From Natrinema pallidum DSM 3751 (GTDB taxonomy: Archaea; Halobacteriota; Halobacteria; Halobacteriales; Natrialbaceae): a DNA stretch of 64,000 nucleotides. Positions 56,548-64,000 of this stretch are shown in pieces (within the stretch, counting starts at the first letter, position 1; every line of letters begins with the position of its first letter). Location: assembly GCF_000337615.1 (NCBI RefSeq), contig NZ_AOII01000037.1, forward strand, positions 36,263-100,262, written 5' to 3'. Both the position numbers and the translations under genes were made by a program. The notes below the pieces were generated by a model. That model was given only the letters and a program-made list of their open reading frames with translations. It had not been told where the DNA came from and did no database searches.

Positions 56548-57033
56548 ATGTACATTACTCCGACTCGAGTCCGCGCGGAACGTGACTGGGTGGTGAATCG
56601 AACGGAGACGGTCGTTGCCCTCATCAACGACGTTCGAACCGATCTCGGCGACGCCTTCGGGGCCGATGTCGACGCGGTCACCGAGTCACAGTATCGGGAG
56701 GCAGTCGACGCCGTCTTCGCTGACGGCGATCTGGCCGTCAACGTCGCGGCGCTGATCGCGATCCTCAGGGAACTCGATGTCGACGGGGATTATCCGGGAT
56801 TCGTCGTCGACGAACTCCTCGGGCGCGAATTAGCCGCGACGATCGCCGGCCCGCAGCCGCTGCGGACGCTCGGCGAAGCGACCTTCCATTACGCCGACGT
56901 GCGGGTCCACGGCGGTGCGGACGAAAACGCCGGCATCGACGACTGCGAGGCGGCCCTCGCGGCCGGCTTCCAGGAACGACTCCCCGGCTGGGACTGGACC
57001 GACAGCGAGAGTCCCTTCGCCATCGAGCGGTGA
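56548..57033 (+). CDS. Hypothetical protein (161 aa)
   Basis: A 161-residue soluble acidic protein beginning MYITPTRVRAERDWVVNRTE. It is mainly helical up to about residue 115 (VVALINDVRTDLGDAFGADV, VNVAALIAILRELDVDGDYP) and has a tryptophan-containing C-terminus (LPGWDWTDSESPFAIER). No motif or family recognised. Possible TATA box 46-56 bases upstream. Confidence 0.7.
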   Translation: MYITPTRVRAERDWVVNRTETVVALINDVRTDLGDAFGADVDAVTESQYREAVDAVFADGDLAVNVAALIAILRELDVDGDYPGFVVDELLGRELAATIAGPQPLRTLGEATFHYADVRVHGGADENAGIDDCEAALAAGFQERLPGWDWTDSESPFAIER

Positions 57034-57072
57034 GCGGCACCGATGGGCGGGCCGACAGACGGCGGTCTCCGT

Positions 57073-57693
57073 CTAGCCGTCCGTCTCGTTCCCCGCAGTC
57101 GATTCGTTCCCGTCGCTCGATTCGTTTCCGGCGGCCGTCTCGGTCGCGGTCTCGGATTCGTTCGTCTCTCCGTCCGCCCCCGTTTGCCGTTGTTGCTCGA
57201 GCAGTGCCTGCTGTTGCTCGAGTTGTTGGGCTCGCTGTTGTTGCTGTCGGACGAGCGGATCGTACTGCTCGCCGGGATAGATCGCTCCGACGGCCCCATC
57301 GCGCAGCGACTGCAGGATCGCCTCGTCGGAGCCGGTGACGAGGAAGAGCCCGTACGCGGTCTCGGAGTTTTCGATCGTGATGGCTGTCGGAGCCGAGTCC
57401 TCGAAGTCGGTTGCAGCGGATTCGACTAACTCGCGTTGTCGCTTCTGGTACTCCAGTTGCGCCTCCTGTCGACCGAGATCGCCGCTCTCGACGTCGGACT
57501 GTATCTCGTCGCCGAGCGTCGAGATCGTTTCCTCGTCCGGTCTGACTTGGAGCGTGACCGCGGCGGTCGCGTCGTCGTCCGACTGACCGATCGATTCGAA
57601 CTGGGAACAGCCGGCCAGCGATGCGGTTGCACCGGCACCGGTAAGCGCGAGGAAGCCCCGGCGGGTCGGCAGATTCGACATTGTCTCTGACAT
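57073..57693 (-). CDS. Tat lipoprotein with glutamine-rich coiled coil
   Basis: A 206-residue exported lipoprotein: TRRGFLALTGAGATASLAGC places the twin arginines at 11-12 and the lipidated cysteine at 29. The middle is alpha/beta with a small domain (TAYGLFLVTGSDEAI). It is followed by a glutamine-rich coiled-coil-like stretch (about 150-170) and a low-complexity Asn/Glu/Ser/Thr tail. The start could also be the ATG at 57681. It is divergent from nucS. Function unknown. Confidence 0.8.
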   Translation of the reverse strand: MSETMSNLPTRRGFLALTGAGATASLAGCSQFESIGQSDDDATAAVTLQVRPDEETISTLGDEIQSDVESGDLGRQEAQLEYQKRQRELVESAATDFEDSAPTAITIENSETAYGLFLVTGSDEAILQSLRDGAVGAIYPGEQYDPLVRQQQQRAQQLEQQQALLEQQRQTGADGETNESETATETAAGNESSDGNESTAGNETDG

Positions 57694-57788
57694 GCGGGGA
57701 CGAGGGCCGATATACCTTCTGCGTTGGACCTCGCACGCGCGGTCGGCGGCAACCGACGCGGGACGGACTCCTCACCACAGCGGACACC

Positions 57789-57796
57789 TTTTATCC
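57789..57796 (+). promoter_or_regulatory. TATA box of nucS
   Basis: TTTTATCC, 23-30 bases before the GTG at 57819; this favours that GTG over upstream in-frame starts. Confidence 0.5.
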
Positions 57797-57818
57797 GCGC
57801 CCGAACTACCACGGCCCA

Positions 57819-58562
57819 GTGACTGATTCAGTGGACGGCACGCGAACGGAAACCCTTCAGGAGCCGACGCCAGCGGCCGCTCGCGACATCGTCGCCCGCG
57901 GCATCGACCGGGCGGCGATCGTGACCGTCTACGGGCGCTGCACCGTCGACTACGAGGGCCGAGCCGCGAGTCACCTCGAGGCAGGCGACCGGCACGTCAT
58001 GCTCAAGCCCGACGGGGCGGCGCTGGTCCACACCGACGAGGGGCAGCAGCCGGTCAACTGGCAGCCGCCGGGCTGTACACACGATGCCGTCTGCGAGGAC
58101 GGCGCGCTCGTTCTCGAGAGCGTGCGATCGACGCCGGACGAGCGCCTCCGGGTCCGGTTTCGGGAGGTGCTGCAGGTTTCGGCGTTCTCGGGCACCGACG
58201 AGAACGAACTCGCCCTCGTCGGCACCGAGGAGGACCTCCGCCAGCGGATTCTCGAGGATCCAACCGTGCTCGAGGCCGGTTTCACGCCGCTGGCGACCGA
58301 ACGCGAGACGCCCGCGGGTGCGGTCGACATCTACGGCGAGGATGCGGCCGGCCGGGCGGTCGTGGTCGAATTGAAGCGCCGACGGGTCGGGCCGGACGCG
58401 GTAAGCCAACTCCGACGCTACGTCGACGCCCTCGAGCGCGATCTCCACGCCGACGCCGCCGTTCGAGGGATACTGGTCGCTCCCTCGGTAACCGACCGTG
58501 CGAGTCGGCTCCTGACCGAACACGGCCTCGAGTTCGTCTCGCTCGAACCGCCGACCGAGTGA
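57819..58562 (+). CDS. nucS: Mismatch endonuclease NucS (EndoMS)
   Basis: A 247-residue archaeal NucS/EndoMS that cuts both strands at mismatches. The N-terminal dimerisation part covers about 1-115. The C-terminal RecB-like nuclease has the acidic catalytic residues in GAVDIYGEDAAGRAVVVELKRRRVG (seen at about 165-190), with D in VDIYG and E-x-K in VELKR, then QLRRYVDALE. The GTG at 57819 fits the TATA box. mutS lies 1.8 kb further on. Confidence 0.9.
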   Translation: MTDSVDGTRTETLQEPTPAAARDIVARGIDRAAIVTVYGRCTVDYEGRAASHLEAGDRHVMLKPDGAALVHTDEGQQPVNWQPPGCTHDAVCEDGALVLESVRSTPDERLRVRFREVLQVSAFSGTDENELALVGTEEDLRQRILEDPTVLEAGFTPLATERETPAGAVDIYGEDAAGRAVVVELKRRRVGPDAVSQLRRYVDALERDLHADAAVRGILVAPSVTDRASRLLTEHGLEFVSLEPPTE

Positions 58563-58585
58563 CCGCCCGCCCTCGCTTCGGCGGA

Positions 58586-58980
58586 TCAACGGCCCGCGTC
58601 GGTCCCCTCGGCGAGCAACGGCTCCGCGACCTTTCGCTGGGCCGTCCGGAGGGCTTGGAAAACGTGGCCGGCGAGATGCGCACCGTCTCGGCGACGTCTT
58701 CGCCGCTCTGTTCCCGCGGGCAGTCGAAAAAGCCGGCGCTGTAGGCCGTCTCGAGTACCTGACCCTGTTTCTCCGTGAGCGAATCGAGGACGCGCATCTG
58801 GAACACCTCGGCGGTCCGGTCCTCGGCCCAGCGGGGTCGCTGTGCGAGCACCTCGAGCGCCGCGGCCCTCGTCGTGGCCGTCCTGACGGCGAGCGGTTCG
58901 TCCCCAGGGAAGTCGTGGCCGACGACCTCGAGGGGCGCACTGTCACCGACGAGGAGCGCACGGGTCAGGGCCTCGGTCAT
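58586..58980 (-). pseudogene. Frameshifted Bat-type HTH-10 regulator
   Basis: From the ATG at 58980 the frame reads a Bat-type C-terminal domain (LTEKQGQVLETAYSAGFFDC, then EDVAETVRISPATF). At about 58656-58663, in a TTTTCC run on the minus strand, it turns into arginine/serine-rich nonsense. Shifting by one base restores the domain end (ALRTAQRKVAEPLLAEG) and a stop at 58586. The intact protein would be only about 131 residues, short for the family, so the N-terminal sensor may be missing too. A sequencing error cannot be excluded. Confidence 0.8.
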
Positions 58981-59045
58981 CGTGTCTCGTCCGATCGGTG
59001 AATTTCCGTTAGTAGTACGTGTTTGTCCCTGACGGGAGTCGTTGA

Positions 59046-59504
59046 CTATGCTGCCGGGTACGTCCCCTCGAGACGCGTCCGCTTGAGGACGTGCCCATCC
59101 GCCGCCGACTCGAGGTCGGCTGCGCTCGCGTCCGTGTCGAGGTCGAGCGTCGTATCCAGGGCGAGCAGTTCGAACCGGTATGTGTGTTCCCTGTCCGGCG
59201 GATTCGGGCCACCGTAGCCGTGATCGCCGTAGTCGTTCGTCCCCTCGGTCGCGTCGTCGGGGTCCCACGCTTCCGGAATCGTCCCCGTCTCCGGCGGCAC
59301 GTTCCAGACGATCCAGTGGTCCCACACCGTGCCGGCGGGCTCTTTCGCGTCGGGATCGTCCACGATCAACGCGAGGGTCTCCGCGTCGTCGGGGACGCCG
59401 TGAATCTCGAGGGGTGGGTTGACGTTCGTCTCCGTGTAGCCATACGCCTCCGGGATTCGGTCCCCGTCGTCGAATGCGGGGCTCTCGAGTGTGAAGTCAC
59501 CCAT
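59046..59504 (-). CDS. YbhB/YbcL-type PEBP (Raf kinase inhibitor-like) protein
   Basis: A 152-residue phosphatidylethanolamine-binding-protein fold: GDFTLESPAFDDGDRIPEAY at the N-terminus, ALIVDDPDAKEPAGTVWDHW with the ligand-pocket Asp and His (about 45-64), and YGGPNPPDREHTYRFELLAL. The ATG at 59504 was chosen over a GTG three codons upstream. No signal peptide. Function in archaea is unknown. Confidence 0.9.
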   Translation of the reverse strand: MGDFTLESPAFDDGDRIPEAYGYTETNVNPPLEIHGVPDDAETLALIVDDPDAKEPAGTVWDHWIVWNVPPETGTIPEAWDPDDATEGTNDYGDHGYGGPNPPDREHTYRFELLALDTTLDLDTDASAADLESAADGHVLKRTRLEGTYPAA

Positions 59505-59616
59505 GTTGCTCACGCTCCGTGTGCGCCCGTTTCAGCGGTCACCGTCGAGAGAGAAGAAACTTACACGCGGAGCCGGGAACGGCGGTGTCACTGGCTGCTG
59601 TGGCGCTCTCGATCGG

Positions 59617-59760
59617 CTACCGGCGACCGACGAATATCGCGATCCCGAGGAGTAACAGCCCGATGCCCCACCACAGCGAATCGCCCGGGAGGAAGGCGAG
59701 CAACAGCGTGACGAGACCCGACGTGATGAGGGACCACCCCATCGTCGTTCGGTATGACAT
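59617..59760 (-). CDS. Small membrane protein (47 aa)
   Basis: Forty-seven residues starting MSYRTTMGWSLITSGL, with two short hydrophobic segments (about 8-24 and 29-44) and a basic end (VGRR). The ATG at 59760 is the only sensible start. Family not recognised; similar tiny membrane proteins are common in haloarchaea. Confidence 0.6.
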   Translation of the reverse strand: MSYRTTMGWSLITSGLVTLLLAFLPGDSLWWGIGLLLLGIAIFVGRR

Positions 59761-59865
59761 ACCGCTAGCTTCTCGCCGAGGCGGTTGTGCGTTGTGCCGG
59801 TCCCTGCAACCCGACCGAGTCCACGGAATCGAAGCTTTTTCACTCGAAGTGACAGATAATTGAAT

Positions 59866-60374
59866 GTGGCGACCGAACTCACGATCCGTCGGTATCGATC
59901 TGACGACGGCCCCCGCGTTCGAGAACTCCACGAAACGGCCATGCGCGACGCCGACGCCTACGTCCCGGGCGTTCCGGACGACGACCTCGAGTCGGTCACG
60001 GAGACGTTTCTCGAGACCGGCGGTGAGTTTCTGGTCGGCGAGCTAGCTGCTCGGATCGTCGCGATGGGTGCGTTTCGACCGGTCGACGAATCGGCGTCTA
60101 TCGCGACGTTCGTTCCCGACCTCGTCGACGCGGCGGTCGAGGTGACTCGACTGCGCGTTGCTCCCGACGTGCAGCGCCGCGGCTACGGACGGCAGATATA
60201 TCGGGACCTCGAGGAGCGCGCCCGATCGCCCTCGATACGAGGCCGACCCAAACCGCGGCCCGGGGTCTGTACGACGCGGACGGCTTCGAAGCGGTGCATC
60301 GCGAGCGATTCGACGACTTCGACGCCCCCTTCGAACTGATCTTCTATCGGAAATCGATCGCCGACGATGGGTAA
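59866..60374 (+). pseudogene. Frameshifted GNAT acetyltransferase
   Basis: From the GTG at 59866 a GNAT protein is readable (TIRRYRSDDGPRVRELH), with the acetyl-CoA loop TRLRVAPDVQRRGYGRQIY at about 95-113. After EERAR (about 60225-60232) the frame breaks. In the next frame the family end continues as IALDTRPTQTAARGLYDADG, then FEAVHRERF and FELIFYRKS, to a TAA at 60372-60374. A few residues normally present between the two halves seem lost, so a small deletion rather than a single miscalled base is likely. The long upstream frame is closed by this break. Confidence 0.82.
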
Positions 60375-60381
60375 GCGGTCG

Positions 60382-63093
60382 TCACTCCTCGAGCAACCGC
60401 TTCAGCCGATCGAGTTCGGTGAGCGCTTCCACGGGGGTGAGATGGCCGAGATCGAGCGCCCGGAGTTCGGCGGCGACAGCGGTCGGCACGTCCCCACCGT
60501 CCGCGGTCGTGGCTCCCGTAGCGCTCTCCGTCGGTTCGGAGCCGGGATCGCCACTCGAGTCGACAGCGCTGGTACCGTCCGTCTCGCAGTCCTCCTCGGC
60601 CGCGTCAGCGACCAGTTCCCGCGAGCGATCGACGACGGGGTCGGGAACGCCGGCCGCGGTCGCGACCTCGACGCCGTAGGAGCCCGTCGCCGCGCCGGGC
60701 GCGATTTCGTGATGGAAGACGACCTCGCCGTCGTCCTGATCGACCTCGAAGTGCAGCGTGAACGCGGCCGCGAGGGCCTCTGCGAGTTCGGTCAGCGGAT
60801 GGTGGTGGGTGGCAAACAGCGTCGTCGCGCCGACCTCGTCGTGGAGGTGTTCGGTGATCGCCTGCGCGATGGCCATCCCGTCGGCGGTGGAGGTCCCCCG
60901 CCCCACCTCGTCCAACAGGACGAGCGACCGCTCGTCGGCCTCCCGCAGGATGGTCGCGAGTTCGTCCATCTCGACCATGAACGTCGAGCGCCCGCCTGCG
61001 ATGTCGTCGCTGGCACCCACGCGCGTGAAAATCCGTTCAACAGGCGTCAGCCTGGCCGCGTGAGCCGGGACGAAACTGCCGACCTGCGCGAGCAGGACGA
61101 TCTGGGCGACCTGGCGCATGTAGGTCGACTTCCCCGACATGTTGGGACCCGTAATCACGGCCAGCCTGCGGTCGCTCGTCAGGTGTGCGTCGTTGGGGAC
61201 GAACGACTCCTGCGTGCGCTCGACGACCGGGTGGCGGCCGCCTTCGATATCGATGACGGGACCCTCTCGCCCGTCGTGCTCGAGCATCTCGGGCCGACAG
61301 TAGTCGTACCGGGCCGCGACGGTCGCAAGCGAGACGAGCGCATCCAGCGTCGCGATCGCGTCGGCCAGCCCCTGGACGCGTTCGACCTCGGCGGCGACCT
61401 CGCGACGAACCTCACAGAACAGGTCGTACTCGCGTTCGTCCGCGCGCTGCTGGGCACCGACGATCTCGTCCTCGCGGTCCTTCAGCTTCGGCGTGACGAA
61501 TCGCTCGGAGTTCTTCAGCGTCTGCCGGCGCTGATAGTTGTCGGGCACCGACTCGAGGTTCGGGTTCGTGACCTCGATGTAGTAGCCGTGGACCGAATTG
61601 TGGCCGACCTTCAACGAGTCGATCCCCGTCCGCTCGCGCTCGCGCTCCTCGAGCTCGTCGATCCACCGCTTACCGTCTCGAGCGGTCCCGCGGAGCTCGT
61701 CGAGGTCGTCGTCGTACCCCGTCGCGATGATCCCGCCCTCGGTGATCTCGATCGGTGGCTCGTCGACGATGGCGTCCGCGATCAACTCGCGGACATCCAC
61801 GAGGGGGTCGAGGGCCTCGTGCAGGTCCCGCAGGCGCTCACAGTCGGCGTCGGCCAAGAGGTCCCTGATCTCGGGCACGACCGCGAGCGTCTCGCGCAGC
61901 GAGCACAGGTCCCGCGCGTTGGCTCGCTCGCGCGAAATACGGCCGATCAGCCGCTCGAGGTCGTAGACCTCCCGCAGCCGGTCGTGGAGTCGTTCCCGCC
62001 GCTGGACGGCGGACTGCAACTCGGCGACCGCATCGTGGCGCGCCTCGATCCGGGCGGGATCGAGCAGCGGCCGGCGGAGCCAGTCCCTGAGCGTACGGCC
62101 GCCGAGCGCGCTCGCGGTCTCGTCGAGGACGCCGACGAGCGTGGAGTCGTCCCGTCCGTGGACGGTCCGGGGTTCGAACAGTTCGAGGCTGCGGAGGGCG
62201 ACGGCGTCCAACAGCAGGTACTCGCGAGGATCGTAGCGGGTGAGTTGCGTGATGTACTCGAGGTGCGCGTCCGCGTCGCCCTCGACGACGGCCGCGACGC
62301 GTTCCGTGTCGGTGTCGCCGCGTTCGCCCTCGTGTTCGCCGCCGCGGACGTACTCGGCGTACGCGAGCAGCGCGCCGCAGGCCCGTATTTCGGCGTCCCC
62401 GGCGAGCAGGGCGTCGGGGTTGCGGAAGTACGCGGAGAGCGTTGCCCCGGCCCGCTCGCGATCGAAGGCGCGCGCGTCGAACGGCGTCACCATGCAGTCG
62501 TCGGGAACGGGGTCGGCGGCTGCGTCGGGGCCGACGACGGCCTCCGAAGGGGCGAATCGGCTCACCTCGTCGGCGATCGACCCGGCCGCGGTCGCGCTCG
62601 TCGCGTAGAAGTCGCCCGTCGACACGTCGAGGAAGGCGAGACCGAGTCGCTCGTCGTCGCGTGCGATCGCCGCGACGAAGTTGTTGTCGTCGCCGGCCAG
62701 CAGTTCGTCCTCGGTGAGCGTCCCGGGCGTGATCACCCGCGTGACCGCGCGCTCGACCACGCCCGATGTCTCGCCGGGCTCCTCGACCTGGTCCGCGACG
62801 GCGACGCGGTAGCCGGCCTCGAGCAACGTCTCGATGTACGACTCGGCGTTGTCGATCGGAATGCCGGCCATCGGGTACTCGCCGGTGGAGTCCTCGCGGC
62901 TGGTCAGCGCGATCTCGAGGAGGCGCGCGGTGCGCTCGGCCGCGCCGCAGAACGTCTCGTAGAAGTCGCCCACCTGAAAGAGTACGATCGCGTCGTCGTA
63001 GCGCGCACAGAGATCGTGATACTGCGCCATCATGGGCGTCAGCTCGTCGCGTTTCTCGGCCATCGCGTCCGGAGGGCCAAGCGCCGAATCCAT
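60382..63093 (-). CDS. mutS: DNA mismatch repair protein MutS
   Basis: A 903-residue MutS1-type protein. The mismatch-recognition motif [10 protein letters not shown] lies near residue 38, the connector and lever regions follow, and the ATPase has Walker [14 protein letters not shown] (about 645), FMVEMDEL and Walker [14 protein letters not shown]. The ATG at 63093 has a TATA-like GGTATTTG 25-32 bases upstream. A low-complexity acidic stretch near 825-865 precedes the C-terminal helix. No mutL is visible in the window. Confidence 0.95.
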   Translation of the reverse strand: MDSALGPPDAMAEKRDELTPMMAQYHDLCARYDDAIVLFQVGDFYETFCGAAERTARLLEIALTSREDSTGEYPMAGIPIDNAESYIETLLEAGYRVAVADQVEEPGETSGVVERAVTRVITPGTLTEDELLAGDDNNFVAAIARDDERLGLAFLDVSTGDFYATSATAAGSIADEVSRFAPSEAVVGPDAAADPVPDDCMVTPFDARAFDRERAGATLSAYFRNPDALLAGDAEIRACGALLAYAEYVRGGEHEGERGDTDTERVAAVVEGDADAHLEYITQLTRYDPREYLLLDAVALRSLELFEPRTVHGRDDSTLVGVLDETASALGGRTLRDWLRRPLLDPARIEARHDAVAELQSAVQRRERLHDRLREVYDLERLIGRISRERANARDLCSLRETLAVVPEIRDLLADADCERLRDLHEALDPLVDVRELIADAIVDEPPIEITEGGIIATGYDDDLDELRGTARDGKRWIDELEERERERTGIDSLKVGHNSVHGYYIEVTNPNLESVPDNYQRRQTLKNSERFVTPKLKDREDEIVGAQQRADEREYDLFCEVRREVAAEVERVQGLADAIATLDALVSLATVAARYDYCRPEMLEHDGREGPVIDIEGGRHPVVERTQESFVPNDAHLTSDRRLAVITGPNMSGKSTYMRQVAQIVLLAQVGSFVPAHAARLTPVERIFTRVGASDDIAGGRSTFMVEMDELATILREADERSLVLLDEVGRGTSTADGMAIAQAITEHLHDEVGATTLFATHHHPLTELAEALAAAFTLHFEVDQDDGEVVFHHEIAPGAATGSYGVEVATAAGVPDPVVDRSRELVADAAEEDCETDGTSAVDSSGDPGSEPTESATGATTADGGDVPTAVAAELRALDLGHLTPVEALTELDRLKRLLEE

Positions 63094-63117
63094 GCTCGAA
63101 AGCGGCCGCCCGACGCT

Positions 63118-63125
63118 CAAATACC
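63118..63125 (-). promoter_or_regulatory. TATA-like site of mutS
   Basis: GGTATTTG on the minus strand, 25-32 bases before the mutS ATG at 63093. Confidence 0.45.
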
Positions 63126-63212
63126 TTGCTGGACACGACCGACGGGACGGGAGCGGATACGACCGGGGCGCTCGAGGGCGTCGCTGTCGCTCGATGCGGC
63201 GACGTTACAGTA

Positions 63213-63285
63213 GCACCTGAAACGATTGACACACTGATCGCAACGCCGCCGTGCGATCTGGTGTGCGATGACTGTCAGTTGCGAC
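63213..63285. repeat. Dispersed palindromic repeat, copy 3
   Basis: A 73-base element ending TCAGTTGCGAC, with the interior GACACACTGATCGCAACG and the hairpin partner GTGCGATCTGGTGTGCGATG. It is the most complete copy. Its right end supplies the last codons and stop of the CHY zinc finger gene. Confidence 0.75.
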
Positions 63286-63637
63286 TCTCGCTCGCGTCCG
63301 ACGCGGTCGTCTCGAAGTACAGGGCCGCGTGGTTCGCACAGCCGGGATTGAACGGGGCGTCACAGGCCGGGCAATCGTACTCGGCCGCGAGGTAGTCGGG
63401 GACGGTGAGTGGAGTCCCGCAGCAGCCACACAGGACCGAGGGCTCGTCGAACCGGGCTCGAGGCCACGGGACGGCCTCGTGGTCGGTCGTTTCTTCATGG
63501 CACCGAAAGCACGGGTAGTAGCGTTCGCAGCAGGCGAATTTGAACGCGACCACGTCGCGGTCGGTGTCGTAGTGGGCACACCGGGTTTCCGGACCGACTG
63601 CGACGCCGTGGACCGTGTGACCGCCGATCGAGTGCAC
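63275..63637 (-). CDS. CHY zinc finger protein
   Basis: A 120-residue zinc-binding protein from a GTG start. The CHY/RING-like cysteines are visible: TRCAHYDTDRD, CCERYYPCFRCHEET, VLCGCCGTPL and YDCPACDAPFNPGCANH, enough for about three zinc ions. Its last residues, ESRN and stop, lie within the dispersed repeat at 63213-63285, so the repeat has set the C-terminus. Function of archaeal CHY proteins is unknown. Confidence 0.85.
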   Translation of the reverse strand: MHSIGGHTVHGVAVGPETRCAHYDTDRDVVAFKFACCERYYPCFRCHEETTDHEAVPWPRARFDEPSVLCGCCGTPLTVPDYLAAEYDCPACDAPFNPGCANHAALYFETTASDASESRN

Positions 63638-64000
63638 GCGTGGCTCGAGGGCCGGCGAGTGCTTCGGTGTTGTGGTTGGCGGGGAGTGGTCGAGAGGTGT
63701 TCGTGGCTCGAGGGACAGTTCCGCTGGAGTCCGACGGGTTGCTCTATCCGTGCCTCGACAGGGCAGGGGAATTGTGCGGCGCGCTCTGCGCGGCGTGCTG
63801 GCAGTAAGTCGAACTGGCCGATTTGAGACGATACAACGTGCTGCTCCAGCAGTAGGAGAGGTTAGGACCTCGATAATGAGTGTTGTCGAGTCCGCTTAGG
63901 AGGAAAGATTAGACGTATGTGTTTACCCCCAGAAATCGCAGGAGGACAGTAGGTTCAAAATCGGGGAATTCAATTAGAAATCCGTAAAATTCGACCGCCG
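63638..64000. other. Terminal non-coding region with falling G+C
   Basis: These 363 bases reach the window edge. Open frames here (for example 63672-63899 on the plus strand) are rich in Arg, Ser and Gly and do not look like halophile protein. From about 63890 the sequence becomes AT-rich, which may mark the edge of another inserted element, but no recognisable gene or end repeat is visible. Confidence 0.4.

Noticed and set aside
60367..63213. 948-codon plus-strand frame opposite mutS
   Set aside because: Exact antisense of mutS codons, with no recognisable domain; a composition artefact.
63672..63899. 75-codon plus-strand frame near the window end
   Set aside because: Arg/Ser/Gly/Val composition unlike acidic halophile proteins and no promoter; not supported as a gene.

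Overview
The window is chromosomal DNA from a haloarchaeon. The evidence is the high G+C content, very acidic proteins, leaderless promoters with TATA boxes about 25-30 bases before the start codon, archaeal ribosomal and RNA polymerase operons, TFB, a PriS/GINS pair, Cdc48, aCPSF1, MutS together with NucS, and a glucose dehydrogenase/GfcR pair. A dispersed palindromic repeat and the overall gene order suggest a member of Natrialbales (Natrinema/Haloterrigena-like), but I cannot fix the genus. Nothing points to a plasmid.

Layout. 1-13.8 kb: an isoprenoid and information-processing cluster on the minus strand (GGPP synthase, RNase J, isopentenyl phosphate kinase, mevalonate kinase, S2, enolase). 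It is split between RNase J and IPK by a potassium-uptake block with two TrkH, two TrkA-type proteins and two tiny membrane proteins. ThiR, a thiamine regulator, sits between mevalonate kinase and S2. 13.8-18.2 kb: the RpoK-RpoN-S9-L13-L18e-tRNA-Leu-RpoD-S11-S4-S13-tRNA-Ser run. 18.3-23.7 kb: MoaA, then RtcB RNA ligase, a DoxX-like membrane protein and archease, then a GNAT acetyltransferase. 24.05-25.6 kb: an AT-rich island with a decayed DDE transposase fused to a foreign fragment and a small membrane protein. 25.8-31 kb: PriS-GINS, peroxiredoxin, and Cdc48 with a translationally coupled Hsp20-like protein. 31-37 kb: metabolic genes (hydrolase, PanB, HAD) and a 924-residue Tat-exported protein built of seven beta-domains in an A-B-C-A-B-C-A order. 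37-43 kb: a Bat-type regulator, a HAD protein, glucose dehydrogenase plus GfcR, TFB and RNase HI. 43-50 kb: PadR regulator, pyrophosphatase, AlkP-type phosphodiesterase, DUF371, endonuclease III and BluB. 50-54 kb: a complete PotABCD-like ABC importer. 54-64 kb: aCPSF1, a Tat lipoprotein divergent from NucS, two frameshifted genes (Bat-type HTH and GNAT), a PEBP protein, MutS and a CHY zinc finger protein.

How it fits together. Most of the window is core machinery: transcription and translation, replication initiation, RNA processing (RNase J, aCPSF1, RtcB/archease), and DNA repair (Nth, NucS, MutS). Around it are halophile functions: K+ uptake for the salt-in strategy, isoprenoid precursors for ether lipids, and the entry step of the semiphosphorylative Entner-Doudoroff pathway with its own activator. 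The least explained parts are the seven-domain exported protein with its palindrome-flanked promoter, the AT-rich island, and the small membrane proteins beside trkH. Family names come from reading the sequence and recall. No database search was run.
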